Shown: one piece after another, positions 1-7,203 of the stretch | Position numbering within the stretch: the first letter of the stretch is position 1 | Layout of the letters: the number at the start of each line of letters is the position of its first letter | NCBI GenBank assembly: GCA_041676645.1 | Contig: JBAYRO010000126.1 | Span: 1 to 7,203, forward strand | Length of the DNA stretch: 7,203 nt | Origin: JAMLIN01 sp041676645 | Lineage (GTDB): Bacteria > Pseudomonadota > Gammaproteobacteria > Burkholderiales > Burkholderiaceae_E | Direction of reading: 5' to 3' | Notes under the pieces: model-generated | The model's database searches: none | Told to the model about the DNA's origin: nothing | The model's input: the letters and a program-made list of their open reading frames with translations, nothing else | Position numbers and translations under genes: made by a program

Positions 1-117
1 ATAAGGTCGCCCTCGTGGCCTGCATCCGCAAGATGTTGACCATCCTCAACACTATGCTCAAGACTGGGACCAAGTTCGATCCGGCAATTCATAGGAGTTG
101 ACACGGCAGACGGTTAC
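1..117 (+). mobile_element. Right (3') end of an IS110-family insertion sequence
   Basis: The element enters from the left edge with the transposase tail and must end very close to 102-120, because the response-regulator reading frame begins at 118. The segment GACACGGCAGACGGTTACTC (100-119) resembles the short, non-inverted-repeat right ends that follow many IS110-family transposases. The exact boundary is uncertain by several bases and may fall inside the regulator's stop codon. So little sequence after the transposase leaves no room for a 3' bridge RNA. If this is an IS110 member, that favours the IS110 group (guide RNA upstream) over the IS1111 group. Confidence 0.6.
3..101 (+). CDS. IS110-family transposase, C-terminal end only (5' part lies outside the window)
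   Basis: The frame beginning at position 3 reads KVALVACIRKMLTILNTML, continues through a short tail ending FDPAIHRS, and stops with TGA at 99-101. The K-V-A-L-x-A-C-x-R-K-x-L-x-I-L-N-x-M block is the characteristic end of the IS116/IS110/IS902 (Transposase_20) domain of IS110-family DEDD recombinases, which move the element using a bridge RNA. Only 32 codons are present, so the catalytic N-terminal part and the serine-containing core cannot be assessed. Codons such as ACT, GCA, ATT, AGG and AGT are unlike the G/C-ending codons of every other gene here, which fits acquired DNA. The gene converges on the response regulator, whose stop lies 16 nt away. The family call is from the recalled motif. 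I am fairly sure of the family and cannot tell whether the full gene is intact. Confidence 0.82.
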   Translation, partial: KVALVACIRKMLTILNTMLKTGTKFDPAIHRS

Positions 118-789
118 TCAGGCTTCGGGTGCTTCGCTGGAGAGTCCGCAGGACTCGAGCAGGCGGGCGAGCTCGACCGCGCTGCGCACTTCCATCTTGG
201 AGAAGATGTTGGCGCGATGGACCTCGACGGTGCGCATGCTGATGCCCAGATCCATCGCGATCACCTTGTTCAGCCGGCCCGCGAGCACCAGCGCCATGAC
301 GTCGCGTTCGCGATTGGACAGTCGCGACAGGCGACTGCGGACCTCTTCGGCGCTGGCGCACAGCGCGATGCGCTGGGTGGAGGCCTCGATCGCCTCGATG
401 ACCCGGTCGACGAGGCGATTGTCGTTGAAGGGTTTCTCGAAGAAATCGAAGGCGCCCTTCTTGAGGGATTCGACCGCCATCGCGATGTCGCCATGTCCAG
501 TCAGGAAGATCACCGGGACCGGCAGGGAGGGGTAGCGGGCGCGCATGCGCTCGAACACCTCGATGCCCGACATCTGGCGCATGCGCACGTCGAGCAGGAC
601 GCAGCCGGGGCGCACCGCCCATTCGCGGCGGGCGTTGATCGCCGCCCAGAAGGCTTCGCCGCTGTCGAAGTGCTCGGTGTCGATGCCGCGCGAGCTGAGC
701 AGGAAGGCCATGGCCTCGGCGAGGACCGGTTCGTCCTCGACGAGATAGACGATGGGGTGCGTCGGAGTGGGAGCGGGGCTGGATGTCAT
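118..789 (-). CDS. Two-component response regulator, FixJ/DctR type (receiver + LuxR-type HTH)
   Basis: This 223-aa cytoplasmic transcription factor should be phosphorylated by the kinase encoded just upstream. The receiver domain (about 12-130) has the acidic pair E18/D19, the phospho-acceptor D67 in VLLDVRM, the switch T97 in FLTGHGDI and the invariant K119 in FFEKPF. After a linker, a LuxR/GerE helix-turn-helix (about 154-212) contains LSNRERDVM and the recognition-helix region SMRTVEVHRANIFSKM. This two-domain design and length are typical of FixJ, TtrR, TodT and DctR regulators. The start ATG at 789-787 overlaps the kinase stop (ATGA) and has GGAGG 7 nt upstream. An in-frame extension to 897 would lie wholly inside the kinase gene and is not supported. 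The DctR assignment is inferred from the paired kinase. The 3' end touches an insertion sequence, so the last residues (EAPEA) may not be ancestral. Confidence 0.93.
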   Translation of the reverse strand: MTSSPAPTPTHPIVYLVEDEPVLAEAMAFLLSSRGIDTEHFDSGEAFWAAINARREWAVRPGCVLLDVRMRQMSGIEVFERMRARYPSLPVPVIFLTGHGDIAMAVESLKKGAFDFFEKPFNDNRLVDRVIEAIEASTQRIALCASAEEVRSRLSRLSNRERDVMALVLAGRLNKVIAMDLGISMRTVEVHRANIFSKMEVRSAVELARLLESCGLSSEAPEA

Positions 790-2798
790 TCGTCGTCCTC
801 CGTCAATGCGGGAAGGGTAAACCCGAAACGCGAACCGCCGCCCTTTCGCGGTTCGAACTCGAGCCGGCCCGCATGCTGCTCGATCACCGTGCGGCACAGG
901 CTCAGGCCGATGCCCAGGCCGCTGCTCTTGGTGGTGTAGAAGGCCTGGAAGAGCATCGGCCTGGCCTCGATCGGAACACCCCGCCCGCGGTCGAGCACCG
1001 CCACCTCGACGGTCGGCGGATCGCTGTCGTCGTGCCGGGTGGTGATGATCTCGAGCGATCGCTCGCGCTGCGGGGTGTCGGCCATCGACTGTATCGCGTT
1101 GCGGGTCAGGTTGAGCAGGACCTGTTCGAGCATGGTGCGATCGCCCATCACCGTAGTGTCACCGAAGCTGCGCCAGGCGATGCGGACATTGTGCTTGCGC
1201 GCCTGCAGCCGGATCAGGGGTTCGAGCGAGGTGATCAGTTCATCGATCTCGACCCGCTGGCGCTCCAGCTGGCGCCGGCGCATGAAGTCGTTGACGCTCT
1301 TGATGACCTGGCCGGCCCGTTCGGCCTGGCCATGGATGCGCGCGAGCGCGCCGCGCAGGGCGGTCAGGTCGGAGCGCTCGAGCAGGTTCTCGCAGGCGGC
1401 GGCATAGCTGGTGATGGCCGCCAGCGGCTGGTTGAGCTCGTGCGAGAGGGCGGTGGCCACCTCCCCGAGACTGGCCATGCGGGCCGCTTCCTGGAGTTTC
1501 TCCTGCTGGCGCCGGTTGATGTCCTCGACGCGCTTCTGCTCGCTGAGGTCGAGGATCGAGCCCATCCAGCCGGTCTTGCGCCCGCTCACGTCGATCAGCG
1601 GCGTCTCGAAGATCAGCACCGGAAAGCGATGCCCCCCCTTGTGGCGAAAGGTCGTCTCGTAGCCGAGCCGGGCGGCCGAGAGCATGTGGATCTCGGATTC
1701 GCGCTGCGCATAGAGTTCGCCTGCCTCGGGCACCCAGAAGGGCATCGGCGGACTGTGCCCGATGAGCTCGTCCATGCTGAAGCCGGTCATCTCGCAGAAG
1801 GCCGGGTTGACGTAGGTGATCCGGCCTTCGTTGTCGCGGGCCCGCAGCCCCGTGATGAGGGAATCCTCCATCGCCTTGCGAAAGGCGTACTGGGCGCGCA
1901 GCGCCCTTTCGGTACGGGTGCGCAGCCGGACATCGCGCCACAGCAGGCCGACGCTGACCGCGAGCGCGCCGGTCACGGCGACCAGCATGGCGGCAAGCAG
2001 GTTGGGAATGAGCTTCGGCGGCCCCTGCACGTTGTCGGCGCGCAGGCTCAGGGTGGTGCCGCCGAGTTCGAGCGGGGCGCTCGCGACATAGGTTCCGCCA
2101 CCCTTGGCGCCATGGGTGGCGCGCGCGATCAGGGTGCCGTCGGCCTCGGTGAACATCACCTGGTTGTCGGCGATGAACTCCGCCGGCAGGTAGACATCGA
2201 GCACGCGCGGCAACGAATAGACGGCGAAGAGCACATCGCCGCCGTCCACCGGCTCGCTCACCGCGAGCTCGATCACCTCGAAGCCGGCGCCTTCGGCGAT
2301 CTCGAGATAGTGGGGGCGGCTGTAGGCGAGTCGTTCCCCGCCGCCCGCGGCCGACAGCGCCAGCTGGGTCGGCAGCGCGAGCCGGGCGCCGCGGCTGTCG
2401 CCGACGCGCGGCCTGGGCGCCGGCGCATCGATCGCATCGACCAGGCCGCCGTCGGCGCGGCGACGCTCGATCCGCAGCAGGGCGGGATTGTGGATCACCA
2501 GCTCGCGGGCGGCCTGGCGAAACCGCGCAACGCCGTCCTCGCGACGCAGCTCCGAGGCGCTCAGCAGCAGCGCCTGCTCGGTTTCGCGCAGGCGCGAGCG
2601 GATGGTCGCCGCGGCGGCCTTCACATCGACCGACAGGCTCTCCTGCTTCTCGGTCTTCTCGTAGCGGAAGGCGAGCCAGAGCGTGGTGCCCAGCAGCACC
2701 ACCAGCGCCGCGACAATGACGATCGCCGACCAGCGCGCGCGGCGCTCCGACGCAGTGGCCAGTTCGTCGCGTGCCAGCGCCAGGCTGCTCGCGAGCAT
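786..2798 (-). CDS. Membrane sensor histidine kinase with periplasmic sensor and PAS domain, DctS-like
   Basis: This 670-aa protein senses a signal and phosphorylates the following response regulator. Order: TM1 about 23-44 (AIVIVAALVVLLGTTLWLAF), an extracytoplasmic segment of about 45-263, TM2 about 264-287, a cytoplasmic PAS domain about 303-420 (ITYVNPAFCEMTGFSMDEL, then FRHKGGHRFPV and the PAC-like GWMGSILDLSEQKR), HisKA about 437-505 with phospho-accepting H453 in ALSHELNQPLAAI, and HATPase_c about 545-664. The ATPase shows the N box (N563, N567), the G1 box DRGRG (603-607) and the G2 box GLGIGL (627-632), so all catalytic boxes look intact. The roughly 220-residue outer segment fits a PDC/CACHE ligand-binding fold by size; that is inference. 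Two TMs, PAS and a HELNQPL kinase core next to a FixJ-type regulator match DctS/DctR pairs for C4-dicarboxylates, but the ligand cannot be read from sequence. The start ATG lies 15 nt after the CoA transferase stop, with AGGCGG upstream. Confidence 0.93.
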   Translation of the reverse strand: MLASSLALARDELATASERRARWSAIVIVAALVVLLGTTLWLAFRYEKTEKQESLSVDVKAAAATIRSRLRETEQALLLSASELRREDGVARFRQAARELVIHNPALLRIERRRADGGLVDAIDAPAPRPRVGDSRGARLALPTQLALSAAGGGERLAYSRPHYLEIAEGAGFEVIELAVSEPVDGGDVLFAVYSLPRVLDVYLPAEFIADNQVMFTEADGTLIARATHGAKGGGTYVASAPLELGGTTLSLRADNVQGPPKLIPNLLAAMLVAVTGALAVSVGLLWRDVRLRTRTERALRAQYAFRKAMEDSLITGLRARDNEGRITYVNPAFCEMTGFSMDELIGHSPPMPFWVPEAGELYAQRESEIHMLSAARLGYETTFRHKGGHRFPVLIFETPLIDVSGRKTGWMGSILDLSEQKRVEDINRRQQEKLQEAARMASLGEVATALSHELNQPLAAITSYAAACENLLERSDLTALRGALARIHGQAERAGQVIKSVNDFMRRRQLERQRVEIDELITSLEPLIRLQARKHNVRIAWRSFGDTTVMGDRTMLEQVLLNLTRNAIQSMADTPQRERSLEIITTRHDDSDPPTVEVAVLDRGRGVPIEARPMLFQAFYTTKSSGLGIGLSLCRTVIEQHAGRLEFEPRKGGGSRFGFTLPALTEDDE
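797..801 (-). promoter_or_regulatory. Ribosome-binding site of the response regulator
   Basis: The sequence GGAGG on the - strand lies 7 nt before the ATG at 789, inside the last codons of the kinase gene. With the 4-nt ATGA overlap it fixes the regulator start and indicates translational coupling of kinase and regulator. Confidence 0.75.
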
Positions 2799-2813
2799 GC
2801 CCGCTGCCCGCCT

Positions 2814-4046
2814 CTAGCGTTCCTGCGCCGCGCGTTCGAGCAGCGGGGCGAGGCGCGCGTCGTCGTAGCCGGCGACTTCGCGCAGTACCACCTCGGTGTG
2901 CTCGCCCAGCCGGGGCGGGGGCAGGTCGTAGCGCACCGGGGTGGCCGAGAACCGGATCGGACTGCCCACCAGGGGCACCGGTCCGGCATCCTCGCGCTCG
3001 ATGTCGATGCGCAGGCCGCGGGCCTGCACCTGGGGCGTCTCGAAGACCTGGGCGAGGTCGTTGATGGGGCCGCAGGGCACGCCCGCGGCCTCGAAGGCGG
3101 TGATCCATTCATCCATCGTGCGCTCGGCGATCATCCCGGCCACCAGCGGGATGAGCACTTCGCGATTGCGGATCCGGTCCGAGTTGCGGGCAAAGCGCGG
3201 ATCGGTGCCCATTTCCGCCCGACCGCCGATCTCGCACATCCGCTGGAACTGGCCGTCGTTGCCGACCGCCAGGATCATCCACTGGTCGGCGCAGCGAAAC
3301 GCCTGGTAGGGGACCACGTTCGGATGGGCATTGCCCCAGCGATGCGGCGGCGTGCCGCTCACCAGGTAGTTGGTGTTCATGTTGGCGAGCATGGCCACCG
3401 CGGTATCGAGCAGCGCCATGTCGATGTACTGGCCTTCGCCGGTACGCTGGCGGTGGAAGAGGGCGGCAAGGATCGCCTGGGTCGCGTACATGCCGGTCAT
3501 GAGGTCGGTGACCGCCACGCCGACCTTCTGCGGCCCGCCGCCCGGGCGATCGTCGGCCTCGCCGGTGATCGACATCAGCCCGCCCATGGCCTGGATGATG
3601 AAATCGTAGCCGGGGCGCGCCGCCAGCGGCCCGGTCTGGCCGAAACCGGTGATCGAGCAGTAGACGAGGTCGGGGCGCACGGCGCGCAGGCTTTCGTAGT
3701 CGAGTCCGTAGCGGGCCAGCTGGCCGAGCTTGTAGTTCTCGATGACCACATCGCAATGGCGGGCGAGGTCGCGCACCGCCTGCTGGCCGGCCGGGCTGGC
3801 GATGTCGATCACGATCGAACGCTTGTTCCGGTTCGCCGCCAGGTAGTAGGCGGCGTCCCGCGTTTCCCGGCCCTCGCGGTCGGCCAGGAAGGGCGGGCCC
3901 CAGCCCCGGGTGTCGTCGCCGGCGCCCGGTCGCTCGACCTTGATGACGTCGGCGCCGAGGTCGCCCAGGTTCTGGCCGCACCAGGGTCCGGCGAGGACCC
4001 GCGAGAGGTCCAGGACGCGTATTCCGTCGAGGCTGCGCTTGCTCAT
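2814..4046 (-). CDS. CaiB/BaiF-type (class III) CoA transferase
   Basis: This 410-aa enzyme belongs to the family that moves CoA between acyl-CoA and a free carboxylic acid. The N-terminus LDGIRVLDLSRVLAGPWCGQ and GADVIKVERPGAGDDTRGWG (about 31-50) are hallmarks, as are ANRNKRSIVID (71-81), YCSITGFGQTGP (129-140) and GYDFIIQAMGGLMSITG (146-162). D181 in VAVTDLMTG matches the catalytic aspartate that forms the acyl-enzyme intermediate. GNAHPNVVPYQAF (238-250) and GVPCGPINDLAQVF (322-335) follow the family order, and length is normal. The sequence resembles, from memory, the glutaryl-CoA/succinate-hydroxymethylglutarate transferase branch (SUGCT, Pseudomonas GcdG), so a C4-C6 dicarboxylate is a reasonable guess; the substrate is unproven. 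It is first in a - strand cluster with the sensor kinase and regulator. The start ATG at 4046-4044 has AAGGAG 11 nt upstream, and two in-frame stops lie just before it. Confidence 0.92.
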   Translation of the reverse strand: MSKRSLDGIRVLDLSRVLAGPWCGQNLGDLGADVIKVERPGAGDDTRGWGPPFLADREGRETRDAAYYLAANRNKRSIVIDIASPAGQQAVRDLARHCDVVIENYKLGQLARYGLDYESLRAVRPDLVYCSITGFGQTGPLAARPGYDFIIQAMGGLMSITGEADDRPGGGPQKVGVAVTDLMTGMYATQAILAALFHRQRTGEGQYIDMALLDTAVAMLANMNTNYLVSGTPPHRWGNAHPNVVPYQAFRCADQWMILAVGNDGQFQRMCEIGGRAEMGTDPRFARNSDRIRNREVLIPLVAGMIAERTMDEWITAFEAAGVPCGPINDLAQVFETPQVQARGLRIDIEREDAGPVPLVGSPIRFSATPVRYDLPPPRLGEHTEVVLREVAGYDDARLAPLLERAAQER

Positions 4047-4052
4047 CTGCGT

Positions 4053-4078
4053 GGTAACTCCTTGTTACACCAGTTACC
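4053..4078 (-). repeat. GTAAC/GTTAC inverted and direct repeats around the CoA transferase ribosome-binding site
   Basis: Read on the - strand, GGTAAC (4078-4073), GTAAC (4068-4064) and GTTACC (4058-4053) occur within 26 nt. The last copy is a perfect inverted match to either of the first two. The inner pair gives a 5-bp stem with a 5-nt loop, the outer pair a 6-bp stem with a 14-nt loop, and the two are mutually exclusive. Most of the AAGGAG site lies in the loop in both. It could act as an RNA switch or as a repressor operator; the repeats are visible and the role is inferred. Confidence 0.45.
4058..4063 (-). promoter_or_regulatory. Ribosome-binding site of the CoA transferase
   Basis: The - strand sequence AAGGAG lies 11 nt before the ATG at 4046, slightly farther than usual. 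It sits between GTAAC and GTTAC arms, so its accessibility may depend on RNA folding. Confidence 0.55.
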
Positions 4079-4166
4079 CGGCCGGGGCTTGGACCGGGAT
4101 GCACCGGATCGTACATTGTCCCTGCGCGTCGATGCTTCTCCATCGGGCGCGTATCGATGGTTTCAT
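4074..4166 (-). CDS. Candidate 30-residue leader ORF upstream of the CoA transferase
   Basis: A 30-codon ORF starts ATG at 4166-4164 and ends TAA at 4076-4074, finishing 27 nt before the CoA transferase start and in the same frame. A strong Shine-Dalgarno GGAGG (complement of 4174-4178) lies 7 nt upstream of its ATG, within a longer purine run. The peptide begins MKPSIRARWRS, is basic, has cysteines at 18 and 22, and ends QAPAG. I recognise no family, signal peptide or membrane segment. It contains ATA, AGA, AAA and TGT codons that are rare in the neighbouring genes, which argues against a conserved protein but not against a regulatory leader peptide. The stop codon overlaps the first GGTAAC arm, so a terminating ribosome could affect folding around the transferase start. 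It could also be a chance ORF. Confidence 0.3.
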   Translation of the reverse strand: MKPSIRARWRSIDAQGQCTIRCIPVQAPAG

Positions 4167-4169
4167 CGA
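4124..4169 (+). ncRNA. Two consecutive hairpins ahead of the alaS upstream terminator (candidate leader or small RNA)
   Basis: Hairpin 1 pairs GCGC (4124-4127) and CGATG (4130-4134) with CATCG (4141-4145) and GCGC (4147-4150), leaving a 6-nt loop and one bulge. Hairpin 2 pairs TCGATG (4154-4159) with CATCGA (4164-4169) around GTTT. An alternative stem CCATCG (4140-4145) with CGATGG (4155-4160) would exclude both. A poor promoter-like pair, TTGGAC (4089-4094) and TACATT (4112-4117) with 17-nt spacing, could start a transcript of roughly 90 nt ending at the terminator. Base pairing is read directly; a transcript is inferred, and these palindromes would also fold in - strand RNA. Confidence 0.3.
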
Positions 4170-4185
4170 GTCTCCTCCCTCCTCA

Positions 4186-4213
4186 GGCGCCCTCCCCCGG
4201 GCGCCATTTTTTT
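4186..4213 (+). terminator. Rho-independent terminator upstream of alaS
   Basis: GGCGCCC (4186-4192) and GGGCGCC (4199-4205) form a perfect 7-bp all-GC stem with a 6-nt loop, followed by A and seven T residues (4207-4213). Only the + strand has the T tract, so it stops rightward transcription. No + strand gene lies between it and the transposase end 4 kb away, so it most likely ends a short leader or small RNA, or blocks antisense read-through into alaS. Confidence 0.72.
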
Positions 4214-4226
4214 GCCCGTATTTCGG

Positions 4227-4232
4227 TAGAAT
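4227..4232 (+). promoter_or_regulatory. Probable -10 box of the alaS promoter
   Basis: TAGAAT matches the sigma-70 -10 consensus TATAAT at 5 of 6 positions and lies 44 nt before the alaS ATG, implying a leader of roughly 38 nt. No good -35 is present at 16-18 nt; that position falls in the terminator stem end and T tract. The promoter is therefore weak by sequence, or needs an activator. Confidence 0.35.
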
Positions 4233-4276
4233 CCGATTTTTCCCTGCAAATCAACGTGCTTGGCACGGGGCATGCG

Positions 4277-6919
<2,643 letters not shown>

Positions 6920-6947
6920 GGGCGAGGCCCCGGCCATCGATTACCGC

Positions 6948-6952
6948 GGAGA
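6948..6952 (+). promoter_or_regulatory. Ribosome-binding site of the TusA-like gene
   Basis: GGAGA lies 10 nt before the ATG at 6963, in the 43-nt gap after alaS, and supports that start over in-frame upstream codons that lie inside alaS. I see no terminator in the gap, consistent with cotranscription. Confidence 0.55.
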
Positions 6953-6962
6953 ACGAACCGAC

Positions 6963-7202
6963 ATGAGTGAACCGATCGCCTTCGACCTCGAGGTCGATGC
7001 CAGCGGGCTGAACTGTCCCCTGCCGATATTGCGCGCCAAGAAGGCCTTGTCGACGCTGGCCAGCGGCCAGGTGCTGAAGGTCATCGCGACCGACCCCGGC
7101 TCGAAGCGCGACTTCCAGCAGTTCACCCGCCAGGCGGGCCACGAGCTCGTCGGCATGGAAGAGGCCGGTCGCAGCTGGACCTTCTTCCTCAAGCGGCGCT
7201 GA
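6963..7202 (+). CDS. TusA/SirA-family sulfur carrier protein
   Basis: This 79-aa cytoplasmic protein is complete and has the usual size of the family. The N-terminal part contains DASGLNCPLPILRAKKAL (12-29) with the family-defining CPxP motif: C18 would carry a persulfide sulfur, with P19 and P21 shaping the helix start. The segment VIATDPGSKRDFQQF (40-54) and the C-terminal strand WTFFLKRR complete the two-layer alpha/beta fold typical of TusA. Known members pass sulfur from cysteine desulfurase to TusBCD/MnmA for tRNA 2-thiouridine; others work in sulfur oxidation, selenium or molybdenum-cofactor metabolism. This copy has no tusBCD, dsr or rhodanese neighbour, so the specific acceptor cannot be named. 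Its place right behind alaS suggests a housekeeping rather than a dissimilatory role, which is inference. Confidence 0.92.
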   Translation: MSEPIAFDLEVDASGLNCPLPILRAKKALSTLASGQVLKVIATDPGSKRDFQQFTRQAGHELVGMEEAGRSWTFFLKRR

Positions 7203-7203
7203 G

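Larger units (their letters stand above)
4047..4276. other. Divergent intergenic region between the CoA transferase and alaS
   Basis: This 230-nt region must hold the start signals of both the - strand CoA transferase cluster and the + strand alaS. It contains the GTAAC repeats and transferase ribosome-binding site on the left. In the centre are two hairpins and a candidate leader ORF, followed by a + strand intrinsic terminator, and on the right an alaS -10-like box. I found no convincing sigma-70 promoter for the - strand cluster; the best -35 look-alike is TTGATT (complement of 4249-4254), with no good -10 at the right distance. Confidence 0.6.

Noticed and set aside
790..897. N-terminal extension of the response regulator from position 897
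   Set aside because: It lies entirely inside the kinase gene; the ATG at 789 has a good ribosome-binding site and begins just before the receiver fold.
1240..3108. A 622-codon - strand frame overlapping the kinase and CoA transferase in another frame
   Set aside because: It is Arg/Ala/Pro/Gly-rich, crosses the boundary of two genes with intact domains, and has no motif of its own.
3109..4143. A - strand frame beginning MEKHRRAGTMYDP ahead of and overlapping the CoA transferase
   Set aside because: It is a frame-shifted shadow of the CoA transferase beyond its first 30 or so codons, and it has no good ribosome-binding site.
783..4229. A 1148-codon open frame on the + strand opposite the CoA transferase, kinase and upstream region
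   Set aside because: It is antisense to two clearly recognisable genes. High third-position GC in those genes removes stop codons from the opposite strand, and the translation shows only low-complexity Ala/Gly/Arg/His-rich sequence with no family motif.
4157..4276. N-terminal extension of AlaRS from ATG 4157 or GTG 4256
   Set aside because: The extension from 4157 would translate through the intrinsic terminator and the -10 box, and known AlaRS proteins begin at the MxSAEIR sequence encoded at 4277. GTG 4256 adds seven residues without homology.

Overview
The window looks like chromosomal DNA from a high-GC proteobacterium, most likely a betaproteobacterium of the Rhodocyclales (Azoarcus/Thauera) kind. 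This rests on the strong G/C third-position bias, the alaS–TusA-like gene pair, and the style of the CoA transferase and the sensor kinase/regulator pair. The lineage is inferred from remembered family sequences; no search was run.

Layout. Positions 1-101 hold the last 32 codons of an IS110-family transposase on the + strand, so the right end of an insertion sequence enters from the left. It stops 16 nt short of the first chromosomal gene. From 4046 down to 118, on the - strand, lies a tight three-gene cluster: a CaiB/BaiF-type (class III) CoA transferase, a membrane sensor histidine kinase with a PAS domain, and a FixJ/DctR-type response regulator. The kinase starts 15 nt after the transferase, and kinase and regulator overlap by ATGA. 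On the + strand, from 4277 to the end, are alaS (alanyl-tRNA synthetase, complete, 880 aa) and a small TusA/SirA-like sulfur-carrier gene.

The 230-nt divergent region between the CoA transferase and alaS (4047-4276) is the least ordinary part. It holds a textbook intrinsic terminator on the + strand (4186-4213) with no + strand gene ahead of it. Two further hairpins precede it, giving an arrangement like an alaS attenuator or a short structured RNA. On the - strand the same DNA carries a 30-codon ORF with a strong Shine-Dalgarno sequence ahead of the CoA transferase, and a set of GTAAC/GTTAC repeats that place the CoA transferase ribosome-binding site in a hairpin loop.

Working together: the - strand cluster reads as a dicarboxylate-type sensing pair (DctS/DctR-like) cotranscribed with an enzyme that could attach CoA to an organic acid. 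The + strand genes are housekeeping (tRNA charging) plus sulfur trafficking. I see no defence system, CRISPR array, tRNA or rRNA. The novel part, if any, is regulatory and sits in 4047-4276.
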